Of a DNA stretch of 64,000 nt, positions 47,301-61,271 are shown piece after piece. Below the pieces are notes generated by a model. That model was not told the origin of the DNA, did not search any database, and saw only the letters and a program-made list of their open reading frames with translations. The position numbers and the translations under genes are program-made. Source of the stretch: Haliclystus octoradiatus (taxonomy: Eukaryota; Cnidaria; Staurozoa; Stauromedusae; Haliclystidae); contig OU744448.1 in NCBI GenBank assembly GCA_916610825.1, positions 848,501 through 912,500 of the forward strand. The letters are read 5' to 3'. Numbering within the stretch: position 1 is the first letter of the stretch; every line of letters begins with the position of its first letter.

Positions 47301-50300
47301 CTCTGGTAGCAACCATCTTTCTCTGCAAGCTCACACGATGCCTAAAAGATATCACCAAGTACGGTACAAATACGATTGATTAATTAAAACATAAACGAAT
47401 ACATAAACAACTGGCAAAATATTGATTGTATTTATGTTTACCTCAAGGGAAGCATAGTAAAGTGTTTCAAATATTTGCTTGTTTAATAGTTTGGCTTCGT
47501 CACTTTCAAATGGAAATCTCATCAAGATGAACAAATCTGCCAATCCCTGTGAGAATTAAATATCAATTAGTATCAGCCATTTAATAATTACTAAGTTTAG
47601 TTAACAAATAGATGATATAAAATTGTCTTACTTGAACTCCGATACCAATTGGTCTGTGCCTAAGATTTGAGTTCTCTGCCTGGAAATACAAAATAACACA
47701 AGTGTTTGAGATAATTGATCCTGTTTCCTCTTTGCCATGATTGTTCAATAGGGGAAGACAGTACATCTCATTCATCCATACCTCTTTAATTGGATAGAAA
47801 TTGACATCAATAACCTTGTTCAAATTCCTTGTTACAACCTGTTATCACAACAATCAAATTAGAATGAGTATCAATGTAATTTCACGTAAGTCAATATTGT
47901 GATGTGTTTGTGAATCGTTTCCATACTTTTGTCACACTTCTTAGCCTTTCAAAATCAAATGAACGTTTGACAACTAGTCTAGGACTTTCTCCATTCTTTC
48001 CGTCAACCCTTGTTGTTTCTGATTTCATGAACATGTTGACAGCAATTGATGCCAAATTGCAAACCGCAACCTACGTCAACAAAATGTAAGATCAATCTCT
48101 CATCCACAAAAAAATATATTGACAATTTTCTTGTTTTTTTCATTTACCTCATCTGGTGCTGTGTATTCAACAATTTCTGTACATAAATTACTGCATTTGA
48201 TTGTTCCAAGGTTCTGTGAACAAAAACAGTCAAAGGAATCAATCAAGAAGTTATTAAGCCTCAAGCATTAGACCCTGACAGAATAGACTTGTGACACATG
48301 CCCCTGTACGAACACCATTTCGTATATGGGACATACAACTGTGTTACATGACCAATCACAGCTTAGCATGTAAATCTGCAGATAGTATAATTTTATTTGT
48401 AATTTTAAAAGTAGTACCTTCTGGTTGCTTTTGCGATTGCATGCATCCTTGTAAAGAATATACGGTGTTCCAGTTTCAATTTGAGAATCACAGATAGCAA
48501 ACCAAACGCTTTGAGCTGAAACTTGCTTCTTGAATTTACCTTGACTTTCATACCTAAAATACAAAATTGAAAATATAATATATATATTTATATCAAAAGA
48601 GCTCCAAAATCTCTGGACAACACACAAAGATTAAATTAAGATTTTGATTAGATAATATAGATAATCAGGTACTTCATGAAATAATGATACTTGATGAAAT
48701 GAATTAGCCTTTGTATATCATCTGGTAATCATCTGGCACAGATCAGCTTACCATGAAAGCATTGAAATTATTTGGCATACTTACTTGGTATAAAGTGCTT
48801 CAAACTCGTCACCATAGCAATCTGATAATCCAGGACACTCGTGTGGGCACATCAATGACCATACACCATCTTTTTCTACCCTCTTCATGAACAGATCAGG
48901 AATCCAGAGTGCGTAAAATAAATCACGAGCCCTCTGTGGGTGTAGAAACGATCAACTGTGTCCATGAAATAGTTTCACTAGAAATAAATAAACAATTAGA
49001 AATAGTACTCACCAGTTCCTCTTTGCCTGTATTCTTTTTCAAATCCAAGAAATCATACAAATCAGCATGCCAAGGTTCCAAATAGATAGCAAAGGATCCT
49101 GGTCGTTTGTTTCCACCTTGGTCAACATATCTTGCGCAATTGTTAAACACTCTCAACATAGGAACGAGTCCATTTGAAACACCATTTGTCTAAATATACA
49201 AAAATACATCAATTGTTAAGAAGGTTTGGAAAAGAAATATGAAATATTATAGGGAATGTGATTATTAATTAATAATTATTATTAATGATTATTAATACAT
49301 ATGAGAGTAGAAAAGAAATTAAGATCTACCTATATCACATGTTGGTATGGCAACACTTTCAAATTTCCATGGAAAAAACTAACAGTTAGTTATAAAAATT
49401 ACAGGGAAATTTTTGCCCTCACTTTATTGAAATGTACCATTATTGGCGTAAAACATAGGGTGACTTTAAATCCCCAGAATTAATCTGGACATCCCCTTTT
49501 TTATTTGAAAAATATAAAGTTTTGAACCTCCTTCAATCAAAGTTCTTGATAGCAGATCTAAAACTAGTTCACTTACGCCAGAAATGTAACTTCCAGTTGC
49601 TCTAATACAATGCACATGGAGACCAATTCCACCGGCCCATTTTGAAATAGTTGCACAATCTTTCAGTGTGTCAAAGATACCTTCGATGCTATCTCCTTTC
49701 ATTGCCAACAAGAAACAACTTGATAATTGTGGACGAGGTGTACCAGAATTGAACAGTGTAGGAGATGCATGTGTAAACCATCGCTCAGACATGAGATTAT
49801 ACGTTTCAATTGCGGAATCAATGTCCTCACCATGGATACCAACAGATACCCTCATTAACATTTGTTGTGGGCGCTCGGCTACATTACCATTGATTTTTAA
49901 TAGATATGATCTTTCTAATGTCTGCAATCAAAAATGATGTCTTGTAAAATGTATGCTTGTATGCAGTTATAATTGTATTTTACAATAAAGAAATGCAGTT
50001 GAAATCCAGTTGGGTCCTATTTAATATAATTACAAATGAGCTACAAACCTTGAATCCAAAGTAATGATATTCAAAATCGCGGTTGTAAATGATGGCAGAG
50101 TTGAGGCGCTGAAGGAAGAACGCAATTAAACAGCATTAATCAAAACTATAACTTAAAATGAATGTTTCATTTGTGAATTACTTACATCTGCATGTTTCTT
50201 TACAATTTCATAAGTTTTATCGGCAATCATTGGGGCTTTTTTACCGGTTGCAGGGTTCACATAACGGTATAAGTCTTCAATTGTTTCTGAATAAAAAATA

Positions 50301-51452
50301 TTGTAGAAAAATAAAATATTTAATTCAGAAAGCGCAGTCTCACTGATTGATGATTTGAAAAATAACTTGGCCATATAAATTTCGATATCTGCAGTCTGAC
50401 CGAAAGACACTACTCGGTAGATGTACAGAGTCACGTTGACTTATAATTGTAAGATATTGTTGCAAAACGGTTGGATATATTGGAAGCTACAGTATTATCG
50501 AGAGTGATATTAAGCGGGTAAAATTAGTTGAATTTCATAGAGAGCGGTCACTGGTTTCTGAAAAATCGTGATAATAGGCGGGTCGTGATATTAAACGAGA
50601 TGATATTAACGGGGTTTCACTGTATTCCAAGGATTCAATCATTGGAGGAAATATTTTTGATGGTGTAAAATATATCAATCAGACCCAGTCTGCAGATTAT
50701 GGCAATGGCGCACCCGAGATTCAACGATATTTGCATATTTTACGGTCAAACGTCAACAAAGTATTTGCTGTTGCGCACCCGAGATCTCAGTGAAAACTGC
50801 CCTTTCTGCAGACTGGCTCGTTTATAAAAATGTAAATATCTTTTGATTTTCAAACACCAGAATACATACATACCACTGAAGGCTTTCTTAGTTTCCTTGT
50901 GCAGATTTGAGACAGCAATGCGGGCAGCAAGAATAGCATAATCAGGATGTTTGGTTGTCATGGCAGCAGCAGTTTCAGCAGCTAAAGTGTCTAGTTCTAC
51001 TGTTTTAACCCCAGGGTAAATCCCGCTGATTACTTTCAATGTAATAGCAACCTACAGCAGAAATTAAAAGAATGAGATTAAAGGATTAGATTGAATAGAA
51101 CAACAAGTTTACTGTTTTCAGTTGAGAAGTAGATGTTTAAACTTCCTAGCATTACCAAACTATTGCAAAATGCTCTCCTAATAGATTTGGCGCCAAATCA
51201 AATTAGTCAACAAAGGAAATGTACTTACTGGGTCAACGTAAGTCGTATCTAAACCATAACACAATTTACTGACTCTTGAAGTCACTTTATCAAACATAAT
51301 CGTTTCTGATCTGCCATCTGTGTTGCAAAGAAAAGAAAAGGCAAATTAACAAAATGTTTTTTCCTTCGACAACACATTACTCTAAACTCATATTTTGAAT
51401 TAAATATGCTAATAAACAAACCTCTTTTGACAACGAATAAGCTGCTAGACAT
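44380..51452 (-). CDS. RRM1: Ribonucleotide reductase large (catalytic) subunit
   Basis: Makes dNDPs from NDPs with the RRM2 radical subunit; cytosolic. Nineteen coding exons, consistent phases, 810 residues (human 792): 51452-51422, 51317-51229, 51051-50874, 50286-50186, 50108-50049, 49921-49577, 49189-49013, 48933-48785, 48553-48418, 48213-48148, 48070-47927, 47838-47782, 47679-47632, 47546-47442, 47341-47196, 46824-46689, 46508-46413, 46194-46006, 44559-44380. The ATP-cone is at the start (VVKRDGRSE). Active-site residues are present: Cys222 (LSSCFLL), Asn431/Cys433/Glu435 (SNLCTE), Cys448 (VAVCNLAS), the Tyr758-Tyr759 radical relay (GMYYLRT) and the C-terminal CLMC. Two differences from human: exon 11 has about 17 extra polar residues ([15 protein letters not shown]), and exon 6 reads [20 protein letters not shown]2F-like sites lie upstream and in intron 2. 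Confidence 0.96.
44669..45905. mobile_element. Non-autonomous DNA transposon in RRM1 intron 18
   Basis: The inverted ends are AGGGACTGTGCAGACCAGC and, read inward from the right, AGGGACTATGCAGACCGGC. Flanks are TTGA and TTAA. No transposase is seen. A smaller element with CAGTCTGCAG ends (about 44967-45097) lies inside, and a sister of that one is at 50688-50818. Confidence 0.55.
50688..50818. mobile_element. Short MITE, sister of the one nested at 44967-45097
   Basis: It starts CAGTCTGCAGATTATGGCAA and ends TTTCTGCAGACTG, so the ends are inverted. It shares ATGGCGCACCCGAGATTCAA, ATTTTACGGTCAAACGTCAA and GTATTTGCTGTTGCGCACCC with the other copy. RRM1 intron 3. Confidence 0.6.
51186..51197. 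promoter_or_regulatory. Palindromic E2F-type site in RRM1 intron 2
   Basis: TTTGGCGCCAAA is a perfect palindrome of the E2F core TTTGGCGC. It lies 32 bp past the exon 2 donor. It may act as an intronic element for S-phase expression; motif match only. Confidence 0.4.
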
Positions 51453-52553
51453 CTTGAGAAGAGAAATTGAAGAAATATACAGTGAAACAGCGCCCAAAAA
51501 TTGAAAACTTTGATGAAATTTGGATACGGACCAGTTCGATTGACGAACGAATGAAAGTGACGATATCTTAGTTCTAGAAAGCACACTTATCAATAGATTT
51601 ACGCGCGTAATTTCTTCTCGCGCCAAAATTGACAAACCAATCAAAACACAGTAAACAGACACATGACCATTATTGTTGTCATCGCTTCCTCTTTTTCCGA
51701 TGACTTTTCACGGCATTGCTATCCCCTACCTGGCATGCGGGGATTCGGGGCAAGATGAAATCGTCACAACAATGCTAGGAATACGTATTGATCAGAATTA
51801 CACATCGAAACACGCTTGACGAAATGTGTCATATCATCAAATTGAAATCCATGTCGTCGTATTCAAGCATTCCTACCAAATCTTCCCTATGGTAGGCAGA
51901 TGGAACGCTAATATAGACATATTTTAGGCATATACCTGCAACTGCGGTCGGACCTCAGAGAAACGCTGAGCTGTTAGGCCAGTTAGCTCATCTTAGCCCC
52001 ATGTTTGTTATTTATAAGCAGCTTAATATAACTTTTCATTTATCTCTCTTAATCATAACTTCATTTAAATTGCTTTTCAAGTTTATTACAAACAAATTGA
52101 ACTAATAAAATTCTAAATGTGAGCGTGACACTGGATATTTGATACGTAACTTGTTTCAGTGTTATCTGCGTGAACGTTCATAATGGTAGACATCGAACCA
52201 ATCATCATCGCATGATTTATCCAATCTCTCCTATTTTCATGTTATTTTTGTTATGAAACTTAAAACATCGATTTTTGTAGTGATAAATTTATAGGCCTAC
52301 CATAGAATTATTATTTACTTTAGTATATTGCTGCATTGTTGGGTCGTTGAAAGTCGTCAGCAGATACCTTCGAATATGTATGAAACAGCAGCCAAACACA
52401 TAAAGACAAACCAACTGGCCTTTTTATACTCGAAGATAAATTTAGCTCAAGCTCAACAAAAGTGTGTTTGACCAAAGTCGCAAGGAAAGTATTTTTGGAT
52501 AATCCTACACACTAATAGTTGATTTGATAAATCACATGGCAGCGTAATTGAAG
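51453..52553. other. Divergent upstream region, RRM1 / bHLH-PAS gene
   Basis: 1.1 kb between head-to-head start codons. Apart from the E2F-type site near RRM1 I see no recognisable element. Confidence 0.4.
51617..51628 (-). promoter_or_regulatory. E2F-type site upstream of RRM1
   Basis: On the minus strand the sequence is TTTTGGCGCGAG, matching TTTSGCGC. It is about 165 bp before the RRM1 start codon. RRM1 is a known S-phase gene in animals, which supports a real site. Confidence 0.5.
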
Positions 52554-55500
52554 ATGGAAGCTCTATGCGACGGAAATTATTCAGAAAGTAGCGGGTCTGG
52601 TTCTTTTGAACCAAGAAATTTGGATATGCCCGGATCAGGGGAAGGGATTCGGTAGGGTATGCAAATAATTAAAAGTTCTACCGAGTACTGACCAGATGGA
52701 TTTATTAGCTTTGATTATCCAAGTTTTATATTATCGATTTCCTTAGGATCGGTATCAGCGAATTGTTTAATTCAAAATGGCCGTGAGACTGTGACACAAT
52801 ATGTTTATGTTCTTTGAACCAAGCTAATTGCCCTCTATCAAAAATATGAGCTCCATTTTGAAACTGCGTTTGGCTTGTAGGCAACTCATTATTTGTCGTA
52901 TAGTGAGCAGAAAAACAGCATATGGTTTTGTTTAAGGAATTTGCGTATGTTCATATTGCTTTATTTGCGATTTTGCGTCAGTCAGTCATAGACAATTTAT
53001 TTATTCAAAAATATTCAGGAATCATGTAGGCTACATAATTACAATCGATATATATATATATATGTCAATTTTGAATCAGTCAATGCTGTATCTGCTCCAA
53101 CACAAACTTTGTCTATTTTGCCAGACAATACAATTTTTAATAATGACATGCCATTGTAAACAATTGCTGTTTGTACGGTGTACCCACCCCCTGTCAGCTT
53201 CTTTGGCACTAGCCTCATTCCATCGCGGCCCTCATTTCGGCGCGGCGCTCCAGTGAGGGCCTAATAAAACCATAGACTTATTAGAACATCTAGACCGCTA
53301 ACGTCTGACGTCACAGTGTCCGCTCGAAAACCATCGAATAAACGAAATCCGCCATGTTGGCCTCACCACATTTTTAAAACGCCATTTGAAATATTAGGAA
53401 ATTGACAAATGGAGTGAGGGTAATAAGCTATTGTGAGCGCAATTGAATACCGATCGTCATCAAATTTCAATAATTTGAAGATCATAGATTTTGATAGGCA
53501 ATGGACGTGTTCAATCCGATTCGTAACTGAGAGATCAGCGAAAAAGTAGAACGAACTACTTTCAGAGATATTGTTGTAAATATATTTAAAATTCTATTAA
53601 TGATGTATAAACATATTTCAAAGTATCTGAATCAATAGATAATCATGATCGCATAATTATTCATAAAAATTAAAGAGGAATAATCCATTTAAATGTTACA
53701 AAAATTGTATGTTCAGCTAAAAAATACGCGTTAATTCATTTATGTAGCTGCTAATCATGTCACCAATCGGATTGATCACGTCCATTGTCTAGAAAAATCT
53801 ATGATCTTGAAATGGTTGGAATTCGATGACGATCAATTTTTTAATGCGCTCGCAATAGCTTTTTTCCTTCACTCCATTTGCCAGTTTCCTAATATTTTAA
53901 ATGGACTTTTGAAAACCTGGTGAGGCCAACATGGCGGATATTCTTGCGCTTTTCGACATTTCGAGAAATTTTGGCGGACATTCGATTTTAGGGCTTGTTA
54001 ATGGATGACGTCAGAAGTTAGCGGTCTAGATGTTAACTAATAAGTCTATGAATAAAACTGAAGGTTAAAAAGTGTGCCAGAAACCAAAATATGGTGTGCC
54101 CAATCACAGCGCACTTAGTATCACGTGAAGTTTTATTGAGCGCTGGTTGGTGAATAAAACACTAAAAGTGTAAACAAACTTGCTTGAATCAATTTCAAAG
54201 TTTACATTTCGATCGTTTATTCTGTCATATTGTCAATTTGTAATTATATATTTACGGAGAAATGGAATTTTGAATCAGTGTAGTGCTGTATATTGGAGAA
54301 TTGATCTTTAATTTTAAATATTTTTTTGATTTTGATCATTTAAACTAGAGCTTCCAACCCGCCAGACGGGAACCCTCCCGATCCCACCAGGAGTCTCTCG
54401 CTTTCGAAAGCAAACTCCCGCTCTCCTGATTGCTCCCAAATTCTCCCGATAATTCACATGTTTGTTATTTACAAAATAAATTGTATAGTTGCTTTTTTGT
54501 CTATCATATTTCAAGATTATTATGTCCTAAATAATAAAAATTTATGTAACAAAATATTTTGTACGCTTTTTCTATTCAGTTTTGACATTGAAATTCTGAA
54601 ACAAAGACTGGGAATGCCTTACGATAATTCATCACGTTCTTCTCCGTTTTTAGTTGTTATCAGAAATTAGACAATATGACATCACTTAGCTTTGAATCTC
54701 TGTTTTTATTTCTTATGAATCAACCGTATTGTTATCTTCATACCACAGCTGCGAGTGTTGGTATAAACACTTACATGTTGGCTACCTTATTTTGATAACT
54801 ACTGCACATTCTAATCCTGTTTTAGAATTTTCTGAAAATCATTCAGACTGTGTTTTGAGAATATAATCCTAACATATCTGAATTTAGACAATGCGTCAAG
54901 ATTTCTGATTGTCTTTCCTAATTTTCTATGCCCATTTTAATTATATGGCCTTTGAATTAACAAGGGTTCTGACTTCTGATCATCTTGAAATTATTGTCCT
55001 TACTTTTTTTGTCTACCTGTGTTAACTGCATTGCTATGAACGGATTAAGTATTTTTCTTATCAATTGAATGTTTTGAAATCCTCATGTTTGAACTGTTCC
55101 TGACAAAAAATTGTGAGAAAGTCAATATGTAATTCTCGTATCCACTTCATTTGCAGACACATCTAGTTTCAAGGTCATCAAACTTTCTCACCTTTTAGTC
55201 TTACTCTAAATGCTGATATTTTCATATTTTAATAAGTGCTTAAATCCTTGTGACCTACTGTAATTTGAAATTAAGGTCAAATAATACAATAGGCTATCTC
55301 TTATCATTTCATCATGTAAATTTGTGTGTAGGTTATGCTATCCTACTGGTCCGCTTGTAGGAAATCACACTTTTCAGAAAACTTCTAAAATAAGCTACTC
55401 TCATGCACACTAATCTTTGTTGCGATCTCCGCAAATCTTAATTTTTACATAACATTTTGAGTAGATTTAACGCTATTCAACATCTTTTAACATGGTAAAG

Positions 55501-58500
55501 TACCATATTGTTTGATTGCATAATTTGTATTTATTGTAAGCCGTCAGTACGGTACATTGTACCCTATACTATCTTGAGTTTATTTATTTAGCTCATATGT
55601 AATTTTCTTGTTTATTTTTATTTTATTTCAGTGAAAATCGTCCACGTCGTGGTAGGAATGTTACTGAAAAAAATCGCCGCGACAAACAAAAACTTTTGAT
55701 CAAGGAAATTTCTCAGTTAATTCCTAACATTAATAAAGACATGGACAAAGCTGGCATATTACGCAGCGCAGTTTCATATTTGAAAGCAAAGAACGGTCAG
55801 TTGCCTGTGGCGCTACCCTATTTACCATACAAATAAAAATTGAAGTAGAAAAGTATAGTAAGCCTATAGTTAGATCTGATAAATTCCTAGTCACGTAACA
55901 ATCCAAAGCATGACATATAATTCCATCTTCTAAAAATCATTTTTTATAATATGATCAAAATTGAACTCTTTGCGTTGTGCATTCACGATGGAAGCCGATC
56001 TACCATGATGTTTTTTAATTTTAATCTGCATTGTCGCGGCTGATCTCAGGTATGTCCCTAGTATGGGGGTATTGGGGGCGTGACACCCCTCTCCCTGGCG
56101 ACTTGGTCAGTCGGCAAATTTGCCTTGGAAATGTCTCCAGTCTGCAGAAGAGAGAAGGTGTATATCGTGTTGTTCGCTTTCTTACAGTAGAAATAAGAAA
56201 ACTCTTTTAATTCTTGTCCATTTATTCATGTCCAAACAAATCACGAATACCGTGGAGACATTATCTTCAACTTTTGGTGTTTAATCAGGACAGAGGAGAG
56301 AAATTTTGGGACCGATGCGATGGGATCTCTGAAAAACATGCCTGAAAAGTTTTCCTCGCTACGCTCGCCAAGTATTGCGATGATGACTTTGGGTCAATGT
56401 ACAATTTAAAAACGCATGGAAAACCTTGGTGCGGCGGATTCAACTCCGGATACCGCACCTTAAACTTGCTTCCAATTTGCGGATACATATCCGGATCAGA
56501 CTCTGGTGAACTCAGCAAATTTATTGCTATACCCCACCCTCAAAATTTTTTTCGGGAAGGCCCTGTTTGAGCTCAATAAGAACATGTGCCTTTGGTTGCC
56601 GATACCATCTCATAACTGATGCTGTATAATTGTTTCCCCTTTCATTTAGATTTTGATTCAACTTCAGCCCCATGTAGTGGTCAGAATCAAGAATCAATGT
56701 TAAGTTTTCAAGACATTGGTAATGTTATGATTGAGGTATGCTGACTATTGATGATGCGTTTCAATTAATTATTTGGGAAATAAATTATTAACAGTAGGTT
56801 AGATAGAGAATGTAGAGGTATACATATTTAACTATAATGTATTTCATTTCATCTGAGCTAACAAATGTCCTCTAAACCACAATTCAGTTCTCCGTGTTGC
56901 ATATATCCAGGCATCTATATTAAAAGCACTTTTATAGGAGCCAAGTATATTACCAACCAGTAATATACATGAGTTTACAAAACGTCACTTTATACTCCCG
57001 CAATCTGGTTGGTTGATTCATAGCCTCTGTATAGATGAAACAGCTATATTAGGATGTTTTAATGTCTATTAATTATCAGGTCTCTGATTTTTAATGCTTA
57101 TTCAGGTATTTAATGGATTTGCTTTGGTAGTCGATCAATTGACAAATGTCACATATGTTTCAAAGGAAATAGAACTGATGTTGCCAATCCTTGAGGTAGG
57201 CATCTTGCTTTATTGTCTATTGCCATCACATTAAATTTACTATTAACAGAAGCTTCTGTAAACACAATTGGTAACAACATAACTAATTTATTAATTGGTG
57301 TTTCGATCACGACCAGGGATCATTTGCAAGATAAGTAAAAACAAGAATGCAAGTACTTACTTATACTCATAACAATATGAATTCAGTTACATTAGAAATT
57401 TTAATAATAGAAATGGATAATATCCAATATCCAATGTTTTAAATCTTTAGGAAAAATGTTTAAGAAGTATTTTTTTAAACTTTTGATTTAGTCGAGTCCT
57501 TGATTTTGTCGAAAAACACTTCTTAACTATTTCAAACAGTCACAAGTTTTGAAGTTGAGCTGGTTTTAGAAGGTGTTGTTCAACTATTGTGAATTACCCT
57601 GTATGTATCATATGAGGTAATCTCCATAGTGATGTAAATAGTCATCATTTGTTCACAACACTGGTATATCATTACTGACACCAAAACCATAAAAAACATC
57701 AAAAATCACAGCGTTTTCATGGCATTTTTAGCCTACATATTAATATTGTGAATATGGATGTTTTCATGATTACTGTATCAAACTTGTTCATGACTTAAAA
57801 AGGATTTGTGGTTTTCATATTTTTAAATTTTCATGATGTTTTCACAAAACTTTCATGGCATTTTCAGGGTTTTTATGGTGTTTGTAGTGTATTTAGCTAT
57901 AAAAAGACAAATTATGACATTAGAAATTCAAAGCATGTATTGTTTTCTATCATAAATAACAAACATCAGCAAAAGCATCAGACACAACAATGACTGGAAA
58001 TAAAATCAATGTTTGTTGGAGTCAAATTTTCAAAGGTTTGATTGTGCGACTTCCAAATTTAATAACTATTAGAGAAAGTCTCATTCCGATGTTTGATTGA
58101 ATAATTTATCCCCTCAAATAGTTGTTTTAATTGTGTCTTGTGATGGTGTTGTTTTAGAGGGAGATACTTGGTCATTCCATCCTTGAGTTTATACATCGTT
58201 CTGACGTGAGACATGTGGGAGAAGAACTTGATGAATTATTTGCTTGTGAGTAGCCTCCATTATGCGTAGCCTTTGACTAAACATACACTAAGAAAACTAA
58301 CAGGAGGTTACACTTGGTATTAATCAAATAATCGTTCAACATGATATGTCTTGTTTTCTTTTGCAAAATTATTTAATTTTCATTCTTTATTTTGTTCTAA
58401 AAGTGTGATTGATATAATAATGTTTAAAATCCCAATAAATAACCTAGAAATGATGTTTTAATCAGTTGCTCATTTGAGTTATTTACTGGAAAAGTATTTC

Positions 58501-61227
58501 TAATATATAGATTCAGAGCTATCGATATAGATTGGGCTGTAGGAATGTTCCTGTTGTTCATTGCCCTATTATTCCTATTGTTCATATGCCTTGAAAAATA
58601 AAAAGATGCTTTCAGTTAGGCCTTAGTGTAGTTGATAGGGTGTTGGACCTCAGCCCCAGGGTTCTTGGGTTCAATCCCTGGCAAGAGCACTATTAGAAGC
58701 TTAGAGCTTAACCTGGTGTGTGAAAAATGAAAAAACAAACTGATTTTGCACTCTCATATGACAGAGTCAATAGCTCAAATCATACCCTAATTAAGATAGA
58801 CAGCCAAACCCAAACATATAATTATCATGATATTTCTTTAATTTTCAGTTGAGCAGTTGGATGTTGACAATTTGAAACAAATCACTTTCAGATTTGTTAT
58901 CAATCCTTCAAAGCCTTCCATAGTTCGAAAAATGACGTGTGCTGTTTACAAACGCTTTGTACTACCGCCAGGTGTGTGTAAATAAGGATAAAATATTTTA
59001 TTTACTGCATATCTGCCACATGAACAACACTCTCTGTTTCACACATTGAAGTGTTACTATGGAAATCAATCCCTGGTTGATTTCCATTAAGGACAGATCG
59101 TCTTCTCACTTTTTTTAATAATTCAGAAACCTGATAAGTTAACATATATTTCTTCACAGGACTGATTATAAAACTAAAATACAATAATATAATAATATAG
59201 AAATATATGATATATACAGTAACAAAAATAATAGAATATATACAGCAATGTCAATACAAAGTATGAGCCAATGTTTATATTGGAAATTAAATATTCCTGG
59301 AAATTCTTAACCAGCCAGGAGGTATATCTTGAACCCTTCGTGCAGTCACCCCCTTCAGAAGGGCCAACCAAATTAAAACCGTTTTCATTTTCTATTTAGG
59401 AATGAATTCTAAGGCACCATTCAACAAACAGGGACCCAAATCATTGGTGTTTCTTGCTTGTGTCGAACGTGACGAAGGTAGCAGTTACCCTGCACGTGGT
59501 CCAAGTATTAAATTTCAAAGCCGTCATAGCATGGACGGGAAATTTATAGCCGCTCACCCCAAGTAAGTTGTTCATGACACTGAGACAGAGAATGAGCAAA
59601 AATAATGTTGTTTCATTGATCACTACATGCAGGTGACCTTTATAAACAGGATTGATTAAATAGAAAGTATTATTTTAGACATACAAAGAGTGCCGCCTTT
59701 AAGAGTGCATTGTGGTAAACAAGTGGCCACGGTGTAGAGGTGACCGACCGTTATAACAGGTTTGACTGTACCAGACCTGTCTACCATATATGCCTTTAAT
59801 CCACTTTTGCACTTTGCATTTCCACTGCCCCCTATGCCAGCAGTTAAATAAAATAAAGATAAATTTAATCATCAAAGACAGTACAATAATTTATGTATTC
59901 TTATTCTTTGATCCTTTTTCCTATGATATTTAAGCATTATATTTTAATTTATAGATTGTCATTAATTAATCATTATAAAATCCGATTTATCAGTCTTTTT
60001 TTGCTATATACCGTATGGCTGTTTCATTAAATTCTCAATTTCGAGACTGAACAGAAAGGCTTAACTTTGACCCTTTTTCTTTATAGTGTCACGGCCGTGA
60101 TTGGTTTCCAGCCTGCTGATTTGATTGGTAGCTCTTGGTATAATCGTATTCACAGCGACGATCTGCAGAAACTAAGACTTGCTCATGAACGATGTAAATA
60201 TATTTCAAAATTTGGTATATATAATATTTGTACAAACTTACTGTTTGATGTTCTGTACCAGAGGAGTCATCATCATCATCATCATCTATTCAGAAACCTT
60301 TAAGTTATACATAACTTTTTTTCAAAGGACTGATTAGGCTATACATTACAACATACATATATATAAGTAGGAAATAAAACATTAACAAAGATAAGGGGTA
60401 AATTTTAGTATTTACAAAAATAAAAAATAGAGAGTTAAATAAAGTTTTATCATTTCATCATATTTTTCTTGAGGAGACATTTAAAACCGGTCCTTTTTGA
60501 GACTTCCTTCATTGCAGACGGCAGATCATTCCATTTGTCAGAATTTCTAGACTCTGGATCCGAAAAAGAAGAATTAGAAGCATTTGACTCCGAGTCTGGT
60601 TCCGAAAATGTAATAAAAAAGATTCCCAACTCCGACTCCTGCTACTGTATATCTAGACAAACTCCTGTAAAAAGTCAGAAATTAATCTATTAGTTAATTA
60701 TCCCAAAATTCGGCAGACACGGAAATATGTAAAATAAATTAATAAAATAATGAAAGGTGAACATAGTCTGAAATACAAAGCAAATCAAACTTCTATGTTG
60801 GAATTTCTAGGTAATTTCTAACTTGTCAGTTTTATTAAGGAGCTACAGTAGAGTACAATAATTGCATCTGAAACTCAAATTCACTCCAGTCCATCTGCTG
60901 CTGTTGAAATATTGATACTACTGACTGCGGCTCCTGTACACATCTGTTCTGCACTCTGAATTTTTGCTTAACCATGCCTTTTATGTTCTCATAGAAGATG
61001 GCAAACAAAATTTTATTGACACTTCGCAACTGAGTTCTTAATCAAGAAACGAGCGTTTTGAATCATTTACATAAATGAAGCTTTTAAAAATGCTCGTGGA
61101 ATATTTAACTACAGGATATTTATACGTTTTGAATGCGGATAAATCAACTAAGACAAGCGATAACTGCAATTCTTGAATTTCAACCTGTAGTTGCGCTATG
61201 CGAAGATGAACCTTCTCATAAGATCCT

Positions 61228-61271
<44 letters not shown>

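Larger units (their letters stand above)
52652..55631 (+). other. First intron of the bHLH-PAS gene
   Basis: 3 kb. It holds a (TA)n patch near 53050, the small element at 53207-53262 and the fold-back at 53271-54050. The rest shows no recognisable feature. Confidence 0.4.

Noticed and set aside
58619-58690. Functional tRNA gene
   Set aside because: A and B boxes are present, but I could not form a full cloverleaf with a clear anticodon; kept only as a tRNA-derived repeat.
60469-60693. Acidic plus-strand frame of 74 codons
   Set aside because: It is mostly the antisense of a LINE end and repeat DNA in an intron.
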